From assembly GCA_015680685.1 (NCBI GenBank), contig MNCI01015542.1, positions 503,792 through 567,791 of the forward strand: a DNA stretch of 64,000 bases, read 5' to 3'. How positions within the stretch are numbered: the stretch's first letter is position 1; each line of letters starts with the position of its first letter. Of the stretch, positions 22,690-33,569 are shown in pieces. Under the pieces are notes generated by a model. That model did no database searches. It was not told the origin of the DNA and worked only from the letters and a program-made list of their open reading frames with translations. The stretch comes from Gnetum montanum. Lineage: Eukaryota; Streptophyta; Gnetopsida; Gnetales; Gnetaceae. The translations under genes were made by a program, and so were the position numbers.

Positions 22690-23440
22690 TGATCAAAAAA
22701 TGGCCAACAACCTTTGCTTGATCATATCCTAAACTTATAGGGATTGATCCTAGGATATGTTGGCATTGTATCTACATGGATCTGACCATGAAGCGAAAGA
22801 GGGAACCACAGTAGTGATTGAATCCCAAATTAAAGTAGATCGTCAAAGAGGAAATCAAATAACTTCTTAAGGTGGGGTTTATCTATCCCATTGTGCATAG
22901 TGAGTGGATTAGCCCACTCATGATTATGCTAAAGAAATATGGCAAGTGGTGTGTCTGCATCGAGTTCCGGCTGTTGAATATGACAACATTCAAAGATCAC
23001 TTTCCATTTTCATTTGTGGATTAAATGTTAGATACTATATCTAGGCATTGCTATTACAAATTTCTGGATGGTTATAGTGGCTATAAGCAAATCCAAATCA
23101 TGCTAGAGGATCAGGCCAAAACAACATTCATGAGTCCTTGGGGAACTTTTGCATATCAAAAGATGCCTTTTGTTTTGTGTAATGCTCCTACAACATTCCA
23201 ATACCTAGTGTTGAACATTTTTTAGCAACAAATTGGTTGTAGGATGGAAGTCTTCATGGATGAATTCTCCACCTATGGTGCCACATTTGAGAAAGCCTTA
23301 GACTACCTTGAGCAAGTGGTTAAAAGATGTGTGGAGACAAATCTTTGATTCAATTGGCAAAAGAACCATTTGATGGTCTAGGAGGGCATTATACTAGGGC
23401 ATAGAATTTTTTAGGTAAGGACTGAGATGAACCTTGAAAA
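22690..23440 (+). pseudogene. Reverse transcriptase of element C
   Basis: Recognisable blocks in order: KEEIK.LLKVGFIYPIVHSEW, a V-C-I-E-F-R-x-L-N block, DHFPFSFVD, YYKFLDGYSGYKQIQIMLED, KTTFMSPWGTFAYQKMPFVL, CNAPTTFQYLVLNIF, and VFMDEFSTYG. The catalytic F/Y-x-D-D motif reads F-M-D-E, so the second catalytic Asp is lost. Stops are distributed along the domain. Confidence 0.8.
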
Positions 23441-23639
23441 GATTTAGGTCATCCAAGAAACAACCCACCAATTGGAAATTGTTAAAGATGTCTAGTCATT
23501 CCTTGGTCACATTGGCTACTATTAGCATTTTATAGAGAATTTCTTTAAGATTACAAAACTGTTGGTCAAGCTTACAAAGAAAGATGCTCCTTTCATCTGG
23601 ATCAAGGAATGCAAAAATGCATTCTAGAGCCTCAAGAAA

Positions 23640-24000
23640 AAGCTCATAGAGACTCCAATTCTACAACCACCTGACTAATCCAAACCATTTCATATAATGA
23701 TAGATATATTAAATTATGCCTTGGGAGCTGTGCTTATGCAAAAACATCCATATTACATCCACTACACAAGTCAAAGCATTGTGGTGCATAGCTGAATTAG
23801 ACCACAATGGAGAAAGAACTAATGGTAGTGGTATATGCTCTATAGAAGTTCAAGCATTATGTATTTGAGTACAGTGTGTTTTTGCACACTGACCATAGTT
23901 CCATTCACTTCCTGATGAGCAAGCTAATGCTAATCCCTCATGTCATATGATGGCTATTGATCTTGTAAGAATTCAACCTTACAATGGTAGATTGAAAGGG
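23640..24000 (+). pseudogene. RNase H of element C
   Basis: After the RT, IETPILQPPD and KPFHIMIDILNYALGAVLMQ correspond to the start of Ty3/gypsy RNase H (P-I-L-x-x-P-D ... F-x-(I/L)-x-x-D-A-S-x-x-A-(V/I)-G-A-V-L-x-Q). The D-A-S position reads D-I-L. The H-T-D-H-(S/K) block is present near 23890 in another frame. Degenerate. Confidence 0.6.
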
Positions 24001-24229
24001 AACTGAGAATTTGGTCGCTAATCAATTATTTAGGTTACAATGGAATAACAAAGAGGAGAGCCCACTCTTTGACCAATTTCTTGATAAATTCTTCTTTACT
24101 AGTGTAATAAATGAACAAGTGCCCGATGAACCAAAATGGTATGATGCCATCCTCACTTATCTTCTTACTCATGAGATGCCACAAGGTCTAGACTACAAGA
24201 AGAAATAATAGTTTTTTCATTAGGCCAAA

Positions 24230-25030
24230 TGCTTCATAGAAATCAATGAACACCTTTACAAGGTGTGGATCGATGGCCTGGCTCATTGGTGTGTACTTGA
24301 TGCTAATCAATTATGTGTTCTCTAGGATGCTCATGAGGGTCCTTATGGGGGCCACTATGCTGGGAGATGCATGACCATCAAGATCCTAATGGCAGGGTAT
24401 TATTGGCCAACCATCTTTAGGGATGCTCACTAATTTGTTCACTCTTATGAATGTTGTTAATGAGATGGTGGGATGATCACTCGAATGGAGGAACCTCAAT
24501 AGTGAATTCTACCACTAGAACCCTTTGACATCTGGGGCATCAACTTCATGGGACCCATCACATCCATGTTAAATAAAAAGGCATACATAATTGTCACCAT
24601 TGATTATTGCACAAAATGGGCAGAAGTAGTAGCTGTCATTGACTGTAGATCATCTATTGTTGTGTAGTTTGTATAAAAAAATGTTGTAAACAGATTTAGG
24701 ATGCCACGTGGACTAATTTCTGACAATGGAACCCATTTTATAGGCACTACCTTTTGCAAACTTATGCAATTCTTGGAGGTTGAACATAAAATAACAACAC
24801 CCTACCACCCCCAAGCCAATAGTCAAGTAGAAGTTACTAATAGGAAGATCACAAAGATCTTGACAAGAATTATTAGCAAATATAGGAGAGACGGAGCACA
24901 AAAAAATGATGCCCTCTAGGCATATAGCTCAACATGGAAACTTCCTATAGGCCACTGTCCCTATGAGCTGATATATGGAAAATTACCAACTCTACCTATC
25001 CAATTTGAGCTCCATACATTTTCAACAACT
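24230..25030 (+). pseudogene. Integrase of element C
   Basis: The zinc region keeps HEGPYGGHYAGRC (24330-24370) and a following Cys pair. The core reads WGINFMGPITSMLNKKAYII, DYCTKWAEVVAV, PRGLISDNGTHFIGTTFCKL, TPYHPQANSQVEVTNRKI and WKLPIGHCPYELIYGK. The D-x-x-x-x-W-(V/A)-E, S-D-N-G-x-H-F and N-S/G-Q-V/A-E signatures are present, with D, D and E retained. The coding text ends near 25030. Confidence 0.8.
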
Positions 25031-25039
25031 CCAATTTGG

Positions 25040-26157
25040 CTGCTTATTTCATTACCCATGGTTTGCATTGCTTGTTTTCTTTGGCTATTGGTTTTTGATG
25101 CTTGTTGTCTTCCCCTTGTTTTAGAAGCCATGTCCCAGTGTGATGCCTATATAAAGAACATTTGGGCCCCATCCTCTCACATCTCACTCAACTACAATCA
25201 AGCTCATTCCATTCTAAGCTCATCCCTTCCATGCACCAAGCCCAAGTCTCACATCACATGCTTCTTAGGATTCATAGAAAGTATTAGGTGTAAAATCCAA
25301 ATTGATTCTAGGCAACTTGGGAAGACCTTAAGAAGATTTTGGAAAACCTTCTAGCATAGGTAAGAAAGATTAATTTATTTTCCTTTTTATGTAGTTGACC
25401 TATTTTACTATAGATCTTACAAGAAAGATTATTTTAGTTTTCTTTTCACATGATTTTCCTAATTTGTTGTATATTCTATAAGATAGATTATTTTATTTTT
25501 CCTTATTATGTAACTATCCTATTTTTTTAGGTTGTTATCCCTTCCTATTTCCTATTTCTACTTTTCCATTTTCTTCTACGATGTTGAATTCTATGCCAAA
25601 ATGCTGCTGAATTTTCTTGTAAGATTGTGTTTAAACCTCCTTCCATATTTTATGTGTATTTAAAATTGTGAAAATTTTTTGGTGTTTGCTTATCATATAT
25701 CTTATGATTATTTTGATCACCTCTTGACATGATCTAGCTTTTGGTAAGAGTTTGGAACTTTGAAATTATGTGAATTTTTGGCCATTTAAGCAACCTTTTG
25801 ATTCTTTGGAAAAGATTAAATCATGTGACCATTTGTGCTTAACTGGTAGTGGGAATCACGAATCTTTTTTATGCCCTCATCTGCATGCAGTAGTGGAGTG
25901 TTCTTTAGTGGGACCCATCCCACAAGAATAGGGGTTGTTGAATGGATTTTCTACCTTGGATTTTAATTCGTAAGTTCATGTGAGGCTATGGATTTAGTTG
26001 AGACCATGGAACTCAATAGTTAAGTCTAGTGGTATGTGGTGAGGCATAGTCAAGACCTATCCTTCCAATGATACATGTGCCACAACCATTAAGGATGTTA
26101 GTAGTGAGGCTATTGCCAAAACCCAACCATGAGTGACTTGTTTGGGATCATGAGGCT
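25040..26157 (+). repeat. LTR-like block with TATA box and 59-bp tandem repeat
   Basis: TATATAAAG at 25148-25156 is followed by a C/T/A-rich transcribed-leader-like stretch (CATCTCACTCAACTACAATC) and then T-rich DNA with three copies of a 59-bp unit. This layout is that of an LTR or a small promoter region. It may be the 3' LTR of element C, but no other copy is present to confirm it and its ends are not defined. No coding content is evident. Confidence 0.35.
25361..25531 (+). repeat. 59-bp tandem repeat, three copies
   Basis: Units start at 25361 (TAAGAAAGATTAATTTATTT), 25420 (CAAGAAAGATTATTTTAGTT) and 25479 (TAAGATAGATTATTTTATTT). The third is slightly truncated. The units are diverged but the 59-base spacing is exact for the first two steps. 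Confidence 0.7.
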
Positions 26158-26162
26158 AATCC

Positions 26163-27637
26163 TGTAATGATAAAAAATGTTGGTGGTTGGAACATCGAGG
26201 TCCATAGGCACATAGCCTAACCCCAAATCCATGTGAGGGCCTACTAAAGGCAAGAATGGGGCACCCTAAATAGTCTAGCTGATCGAACAAGGACTTACTG
26301 AATGTAATGGGGATGAAGCATGGCTAGTTGCAGTGCTAATGTGAGATGGTGTTAAGGGTGTAGGTGGTATTTGTGGTGTTTATGTTGTCAGTGGGGTCAA
26401 GTGTAGTTATAGGCACCTGAGGGGGCAAGCGTAGTCAAGGGTTTCAACAAGGTGGATGGTGTCAACATCCAAAGATTATCCCATGAGCATAGTTCCAAGC
26501 ATGGCTACGTAGTAAAATGGTGAAAAATGCAAATAAAGTGTAGAGAATGCAAAGGAATAGAGAAAATAAAGTGGAGCACCATTCCAAATGGGGTTGAGCA
26601 TAGTTAACACCATAAAGGGGATTAGAAGGTACACGATGTACAATAGGCATAGGTTGATAGTATGGTCATAGTCCTTGGGCTGTCTAGCCATAAAGACTGG
26701 TGTTCTGTCGAAGTGTCTATGTCTGTCAGGTTGGCCATTGCGATGTACTATTGGATGTAGTGTTATACTAGGCTATGGGGATTTATGGTGGTCTACAACT
26801 TCACCAATTCATTGGTTTGCCAATGTGCCCTTAATTTGTTAAATTTGCTAATTGCTTGTTGAATTTTTTTTCTTCCCCTCCTTCTCCAACTTCCTTTTTT
26901 ATAAACATCAAAGACATGAGTATTTATAGGTATAGGGTTAGCAAGGGATGGGATGGTTGGGACTACACTTAGCGTAGTTACTGTTCATGTGGTGTGCCAA
27001 TGGGGCTAATGGTGGTGATGGTGTTGTGCTTTGCTATGCTCTATAGGATTGTGACTACGCTACCAATTGCATGTGTGTGCACTGAGAGGACCATGAGGTA
27101 CCTAAAAAATGAAACTCAAAGACTATGCTCTGCAAGACTATGCCTTTCACACTCTCACTTGGGGTTGAGCGTAGTTACAATTTTGGGGCAAAAGGAAATA
27201 CAAAAAGAAATTATTTTGCCAACTATGCTTATTGAAGGAGAGTTGACTACATTCTAAGGTTGAGCTAAGTGTCATTGCTATGCTATGGAGGCCACTGAAG
27301 AATGTCCTTGCTAGCTATGCTCTTCTAAAAGGTGACTACTCTCTAGGCTGGGGATGAGCATAGTCTCAATGCTAGTGGAATCTGTGAGAAAAATGGATTT
27401 TTGTAGACTACACTCTCCCTGAGAGGCTAACTATGCTCCCAGCTAGGAATGAGCGTAGTCCTAGGACTTGCAAAACTTGCAAAATTGACTTTTTACTAAC
27501 TATGCTCTCCTTGACTCCGTTGTCTACACTTTGGAAGAGTATGCTCTCTACGCTTTGTAGAGGATTTGAACGTAGTTCTCATACTTTGCCAAAATTTACA
27601 ACTAGGATGTCGTAGTCTAGATTTGGTGGTTGTTATA
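26163..27637 (-). repeat. 3' LTR of element D
   Basis: Its reverse complement matches the LTRs at 33570-35209 and 50028-51611 from start to end, including the AGGCCCTCAC(A/T) and GTTCCAA(C/G)... blocks near the 3' edge. The start reads TATAACAACC where the other copies read TGAAACACC, so the terminal TG has mutated. The TATA box is TATTTATAG on plus at 26921-26929. The flanking pentamer on the left is AATCC; its partner is outside the window. Confidence 0.7.
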
Positions 27638-27652
27638 TTGGCCCCTCTTTGT
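27638..27652 (-). promoter_or_regulatory. Polypurine tract of element D
   Basis: On the minus strand CAAAGAGGGGCCAA directly precedes the LTR start. The identical tract precedes the 3' LTR of element E (50013-50027). Confidence 0.65.
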
Positions 27653-28719
27653 TGACATCTAGAGGAGTGGCCTGAGAGACATTGATAAAGAATAGCAAAA
27701 CACCACAGCAGACTTGGCACCAACATTACTCTTCAATGTATGATCAGATGTCACTGCATCATGCTCAAGAGTGCTATGGATAGTGGTATGCTAGATGGTA
27801 GGTGAGAAGTGGGAGTAAAAGGTGTAAGTGATGTGCTATGGATAAAAGGGAAGATGAGGTGCAAACAGGATGTTATGATGCAAGGACATCATGGCTAATG
27901 CTGACCATGGCACCAGAGTGGCTTGCCCTTGAAAATATTAACCTCTCATCAGAGTGCTTGTGAGAGAGTCAAGGTGTAGGTTTAAGGTCAGGCCAATTGT
28001 AGAACTGAATTACTATTATATTACTTGGCGACATGCTTTTTTTTTGGGGTGAACCTTCTTTGGGTTCTACACGTTATTGAATGCTTGCTATGAAGTGCTT
28101 CCCATCAAGTGAGTTGCATGTCACTAGATATGCTTTGCTTTGTCATTGGCAAAATTGCATCACATTTGTACGACAAGTGTTTCCTCCTCGAGATGACTTA
28201 TTTTACATCCACTTGGGCTTTGATCTACTGACAAAGGCTTCCCATGGAATAACTTATGTTATGTCCGCCTTGGGCTTTGAAGCTTGACTTAAAGAGGGTT
28301 CCATGTGGTCACAGCATGTGAGCATCAAAAAGGTTTACAATCTTTACTATGCAAGGAGTGAAAGGGTATTAGGATATAAGAGTAAATATGAGTAGGCTAT
28401 AATGGGATAATAGGGATATGCACTCATGAGAGGTTTATCTAGTCCAATCATGCATATTAGAGTGATGTTGCAACTTGCTACTATGATGAGATGCATCTTT
28501 GCACGATTGCCTAGGGCTTCATCCTACAAGCATAACTTTGAGAAGATGAGAAAATCACACAATACATAAATGTAAGTAGACTACAAATGAAAAAATGCAG
28601 AAGGCCACATTAGCAACATAGGTTGTGTAGATTGCAGGTGCTTTATTCTAGAACTGCAGTGTGCAAGGTCGCTTGATGTAGAAGAAGGGTTGTAGTATGT
28701 GCGCTTACTTGCTTGTAGA

Positions 28720-28990
28720 AGGATGGAAAGATTTATTAATGAATAACCACAAACCTAGTTTAAGGTCTTGGTAGACCATGACTTTACTAGTTTATGGTCC
28801 TACCAAATTGCTCTATGCTAGTTTAATCATCATAGTGGACAGTTGTGCCATTTAACATTCCAGTAGATGCGTTATGCTAGTTTAACGTCGTAGCGGATGA
28901 GCTATGTTTAGAGTCATAGGGGACTACCAGTTTATAGTCATAGTGGACCTTTATGATAGTTTAACATTATAGTGAATGAGTGCTTACCTT
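28720..28990 (-). repeat. Degenerate 'TTTAAACTAGCA' repeat downstream of D integrase
   Basis: On the minus strand the phrase (C/A)TATGA(C/T)(T)TTAAACTAGCA recurs with intervals of about 30-45 bases. The same phrase recurs at 48650-48900 in element E and, as GGCCTAAAACTAGCA, in the arrays at 39690-39955 and 58921-59400. Confidence 0.6.
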
Positions 28991-30080
28991 GATTCATTGA
29001 TGTGTGGTGTTGCATGCTAGATGTAGTACAACTTCAAGTGTGAATGATTTAGTAGATGGGAAAGCTCATTTCCATCTTGATCAACAAGCTTGAATGCTCA
29101 GTTGTCATAGGCCTTAGTGACCAAGAAATACCCTTCCCAGTAGGCTGAGAATTTATCCATAGGTTCATGAACGACCTTGAGGACTAGGTCCCCTTTTCTG
29201 ATTGGGTGTTGATGCTCATTGTGATGATGCTTTTGTTGTTTCCTTTCTCGATACCATTCAATGCGATCAAGCATACACATGCACTCATCCATTGAGTCAA
29301 GGTCTATGATTATCAACTTGTTGTTCTGACCTTCATCGATGAAGTTCAAGAGGATTACTTGGAGTGATGGAACTTGCAACTCAACTGACAAAACTACTTT
29401 AGATCCATAGATGAGGCTATAAGGTGTCAAACCTGGTGTTGTTTGATTCATCATGCGGTAGGCCCAAAGTGCGTAGACTAACTACTCATGCCATCATCGT
29501 TTGTTATTGCTTAGCATCTTCTTGAGGAGGTTGACAATGACCTTGTTAGTGGCCTCTACTTGGCCATTTTCCTAAGGGTAGTATGGCGATGAAAAGGAGT
29601 GCTTGATGCCAAAGTGTTCACAAAAAGCTTTGGTTTCGTTGCTACTAAACTGCAGTCCATTGTCCGTCATTATGGTCATGGGCAAGCTAAAATGGGTCAC
29701 TATGTTGTCCAACACAAACTTGCAAACCTACTATGATGTCGTATTCCTAATGGGAATACCTTTGATCCACTAGGTAAAATATTCTGTTGTAGTTATTATG
29801 AAGCTATGCCTTGCAAAAGACTTAGGCATTATTGATCCGATGATGTCTAGGCCCCAGCATTGAAATGACCATATGAATTGCATTATATGTAATTCAATTG
29901 GTGGCACATGCATTAATTTGCTATGCCACTGACAAGTTTCGCATGTTTTGACTTTCCAAACATAGTTGCTCTCCATATAAGGCCAATAGTAGCCTAGCTA
30001 TCTAATTTTTTCTATTGTTGTCCTAGGAACTATGTGATCTCTGCATAGTCCTTTGTGGACTTGCTCAAAGATTATCTTTG
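28990..30080 (-). pseudogene. Integrase of element D
   Basis: Near 29980-29770 MESNYVWKVKTCETCQWHSK gives the C-x2-C half of the zinc domain, followed by DIIGSIMPKSFARHSFIITT (the D-x-x-G core start). The C-terminal part (29454-29098) reads TPGLTPYSLIYGSKVVLSVE, then IEWYRERKQQKHHHNEHQHP and VHEPMDKFSAYWEGYFLVTK, the T-P-(Y/F)-x-L-V-Y-G and G-P-(F/Y)-x-V blocks. Parts between are in other frames with stops. It aligns with element E at 47560-48640. Confidence 0.75.
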
Positions 30081-30429
30081 CATCATTTTTTCTTACATAG
30101 GTTATCAATATGTCATTGTAGGATCTATGACATAATGTGTTATCACCTACGATGATGTACTGTTGCAAACATTTTCATACTGCATCCTTTTGAGTAAGAG
30201 TTAAGTGTTGTGGAGGCTCACCTTATAGAGGTACACCTTCATGTTGTCATATCACTCTTTTGCATGGGTGGTGCTAACTATGGCTATGGATGTGTCTTCA
30301 ATGGTTTGTGTGATAGGTGCAGTGTAATCTACCACTGAGGTGGGCAATGTGTTGAACATGCTAGGTGCTATGCTAAGGGCTAATGTTGCAAGTGTGTCAA
30401 CAATGTCATTTTTGCTTTAGGAAACATGT

Positions 30430-30845
30430 TAGACATTAGCAATTGCAAAGTGTTGGAGCAAGTGTTTTGCTAGGTTGCAGTAAGAATGTAAATATTGTGC
30501 TTTGCAAGTGTAAACCTTTGTTACTTAATTAACCACTAGTTGTGAATCACCTTGGATCACTATGCATTAGATCCCTAGGTCACGTGCTACAAGGATGCCT
30601 CAGAGAAGACCTTCATACTCCACTACATTGGTGGTGCAAGGAAATGCGAAACAATATGCGAAGGATTGGATCTCCCTGAAGGGGAATGTGATAATAGCAG
30701 CGACGCTACCCCCTTGAGAGGTTGAAGCTCTATTGAAATGTATGAGTGTCTCATAATTGTCAGGCACTTGGCTAATACTACTAATATGCTTATCTGGGAG
30801 CTTAGGATCTATGGTAGCTTGATTGTCTACTAGTGAAGCCATGAG
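30430..30845 (-). pseudogene. Second (archaeal-type) RNase H of element D
   Basis: The frame reads SISQVPDNYETLIHFNRAST, SQGGSVAAIITFPFREIQSF, and FAFPCTTNVVEYEGLL. The N-x-A-x-x-x-Q-G-(G/S) start and (C/F)-T-(T/N)-N-x-x-E-Y-E block are those of the additional aRNase H found in Tat elements between RNase H and integrase. The first catalytic Asp (usual F-D-G-A) is Asn here (F-N-R-A), as also in element E. Confidence 0.7.
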
Positions 30846-30849
30846 TTGT

Positions 30850-31240
30850 GTGGCTATTGCTTAACCTTTTGTTGAGGCTTGCACAACATAATGTAGGTCA
30901 AACGTCATTGTTATTTCTTTCCACCATGTAATGTGATTTCTTTCATAGATATTCATTGTTATAGCTTGGAGTACATTATTCTTGCAAATGATGTTAACCT
31001 GGCTATGGAAGAGGTAATGCGTCTGCTTCTTTTGTGAGAAGACTAGGGTAAGGCAATACTTCTCCATGTTGTTGTATCTCATTTCATGAGCTACTAATGC
31101 ATGGCTGAGGTAGTAGACCAAGACCTCTATGCCATCATCTCACTTTTGGCAAAGCAGAGAAGCAATGGATGTGTCAAAAGTGACAAGGCAAATGTAAAAA
31201 GGCTTATCTTCTTGTCTAGGGTGAACCATAGGTAGTTGTG
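30850..31240 (-). pseudogene. RNase H of element D
   Basis: MVYYLSHALVAHEMRYNNME and KYCLTLVFSQKKQTHYLFHS match the V-Y-Y-x-S-x-x-L ... E-x-R-Y-x-x-x-E-(K)-x-x-L-A-L-V block of Ty3/gypsy RNase H. The N-terminal D-A-S region is degenerate. Order RT, RNase H, aRNase H, integrase is preserved. Confidence 0.7.
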
Positions 31241-31249
31241 CTAGCTCTT

Positions 31250-32470
31250 GCTTAATGTTGTTGAATGCCTATTAGCATTGAGCTATCCACTTGAAGTGGG
31301 CTCCTTTCTTGAGCAAATGTTTCATTGGTTGTAGCTTGTTAGTTAACTAGACAATAAACCTGCATATGAATTGTATTCTACCTTGCAACCCTAGTAGCTC
31401 CTTAATGTTAGCCGACAGTGCTAAGTTGGTTATGGCCTTAACCTTGTCGGGATCTATGTGTATACTACAAAGCCCAGCATCCTACCCATTTTGATGTCAA
31501 AAACACACTTCTTGGGGTTTAACCTAAGCTCATGTTTTAGGAAGTGTTTAAGCACTAATTTTAAGTCATTTACATGGTTGTGGGCCACTTTGGACTTAAC
31601 TACAATATCATTTACATAGTCATTGAGCAAACTCAACATGTAGTCACCAAAGATGTACATCATTCCACGTTGGTATGTTGCTCGTGCATTCTTTGGTCCA
31701 AAAGGCATCATTGTGTAGCAAAATGTACCCTAAGGGGTCATGAAGGTTATACTAAGATGGTGTTCAAGGTTGATCCTAATCTAGCTATAGCACAAGAACC
31801 CGTCCATGAAAGACAACAAGGCATGTCTAGCCATGGTATCGATTAGTTGATTGATACTAGGCAACGGGAAGTTGTCTTTGATGATTATCTTGTTTAGGTC
31901 CTAGAAGTCTATGCAAATATGTATACTTTCTATTTTTCTTGGGCATAATCACAATGTTGGAGACCAAATTCACATAGTCAATAGCTTAGATGAAACCGAC
32001 TCTATAAAGCTTGGTGATCTTATCATGAGCTTCCAACGCCATCTCAGGTCTAACCTTACATGCTTTCTGCTTAACTGGTTTGATGTAGGGATCAAGGATG
32101 ATGTTATGATGGACTAGTTGGGGATTTAGGCCTGAAATTTCCTCGTATGACCATGTAAATGCTTTGTTGTTATCGTTATGTACTTTAGCGATGTCGTGAG
32201 CATGCTGGTGTTCTAGTGAGGAGCTTAGTTTCAACGTTCTAGCCTTGCCGCTATGCATTAACATAGTGATCTTGATAAAGGGATCCTCTATGATGTCCCC
32301 GACCTCTAGGTCAAAGGCCTTAACTAGATGGTTGAGCTAGTGTAGTGGTGCTTCTATTTATGCTATGTACTTGTTGTAGTCTGTAGGCTCGAGGTCTAGG
32401 AAATGAGGGTCAATGCATCACTTAATGTTGCCATAAGGTTCTGTGAGGACCCAAGGTGAGAAAATCTACT
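31250..32470 (-). pseudogene. Reverse transcriptase of element D
   Basis: The upstream RT lead-in is present (32470-31986: PHFLDLEPTDYNKYIA, FTWSYEEISGLNPQLVHHNI, KQKACKVRPEMALEAHDKIT), then LVSNIVIMPKK, MMPFGPKNARATYQRGMMYI and LLNDYVNDIVVKSKVAHNHV. The Y-V-D-D catalytic motif reads Y-V-N-D, so the first catalytic Asp is lost. RLNPKKCVFDIKMGRMLGFV is the downstream K-C-x-F-G-V block. This copy retains the RT N-terminus that element E has lost. Confidence 0.8.
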
Positions 32471-32639
32471 CTTGCATAGCCATGTCATGTTCCTACAAAA
32501 TAAACCAGAAAAATGTTAAGTGACACTTGTTTGACAATGTTAATATGCATGAATGAGAAAAGTAATCCAATGAAATTTTCTTAAGCATGCGTGTAAGTTG
32601 CTATGAGAGGTAAACATGTTTGTGCTAGTTTTAGGTCTT

Positions 32640-33569
32640 AGTAGATAATGCACGTGTCAAACATGTCATTCCAAGGAAGGCTAGGTGCCAAACATGCCAT
32701 TCCGGGGAGGGTTGGTCATGCTCAGGAGTGGAGTTAAGTATTGCATTTGCAGGGTAATGAAAAATCATTGTTTTGGGCTCAAGATGATTGACTATGCTCT
32801 CATACAACTACCCTTTCTACGCTTGACAGGTGGGAACTTGGTGGCAAGTGTAATCCTAGGTTGGTGGATTATTAATGATCCTAAGAGAGTATATAAACAT
32901 GTATTTACCATGGTAACTTATCATTTCTTCCTTTAACCATGATGTTGGGAGCATAGTCTTGCTGTTCCCTTTATTATTGCTACTAGTTGATAGCGTAGTG
33001 ATGGGAAAGATGACATGGCAAAGTGCATGCCTTCACCCAGGGTTGATGAATGTTGTTGAGGGGTAGAGGACACTAAGTTGCCTACCACAAGTGAGTGTTG
33101 AGGAGAGGAGGCCATCTACATCAATTAGGTACACTGACTACACCCTCCCCTTGCTTCTATTTTTTTCATTTTACAAGGGTTTGGGGAGTGTAGTCTCATA
33201 ATGCCACTTGCACGTCCCACTGTGCTGGTGGTTGTCATGGCTGTGTGTTGTTTGTAGCATGGCATGGTGTCAGGGAGGATTTTTTGCCTTTGTTGGGGTA
33301 TCCCCATTAATTATGCTTTGGAGCATAGCCCCAGGGGAGGGGGACGATGGGGAAGTCTACTGTAGGGGATAGGTTTTTTTTTCTTTTTTTTCTTTCTTCT
33401 TTAGGTTTACATGGGGCATGGGGTCCTAGGGATGGGGCATGACCATAATGGACCATTGTTAACACCAACGTTGAGGTTTGGCGATGGTGGGAGGTGCTAA
33501 GCCTAGTACAACAATGGGGGGCAAGGTGGAAATTTGTCTCTGTGCTCTCATTTTTTTCAATTTCGCAGG
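32640..33569 (+). pseudogene. Antisense gene of element D: promoter and first exons
   Basis: A TATA box (TATATAAA, 32890-32897) points away from the RT. The following DNA matches, as reverse complement, the corresponding region of element E (45300-45640), including a conserved GCATGCCTTCACCCA (about 33027), a possible start codon in CATGCC, and a GTTGATGAATGTTG stretch. Similarity continues to a T-rich tract and acceptor (TTCGCAG) at 33568, where element E is inserted. No protein family is recognised in this first part. Confidence 0.45.
33565..33569. repeat. Left target-site duplication of element E (GCAGG)
   Basis: GCAGG immediately precedes the LTR start TGAAACACC; GTAGG follows the other LTR at 51612-51616. 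One C/T difference. The copies of this gene in D and E aligned across the site show one uninterrupted sequence before insertion. Confidence 0.6.

Larger units (their letters stand above)
20291..25030 (+). mobile_element. Element C: Athila-like gag-pol relic, 5' end replaced by element B
   Basis: Gag, protease, RT, RNase H and integrase remnants follow in the canonical Ty3/gypsy order on the plus strand. The first readable residues correspond to the middle of gag (matching B at about 19100) and begin exactly at the edge of element B's LTR, so B interrupted C. No C-terminal integrase tail or env is seen before the LTR-like block at 25040. Stops occur throughout. Confidence 0.75.
26163..33569 (-). 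mobile_element. Element D: outer Tat-like element, 3' part
   Basis: On the minus strand: pol (32470-28990), a degenerate repeat (28990-28720), polypurine tract (27652-27638) and 3' LTR (27637-26163). Upstream of RT lies an oppositely oriented accessory gene that is interrupted at 33569 by element E and resumes at 51617-52871, where element F interrupts it again. Gag and the 5' LTR of D must lie beyond the window. Two RNase H domains place it in the Tat group of non-chromovirus Ty3/gypsy elements. D is the oldest of the three copies, since both others sit inside it. Confidence 0.75.
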
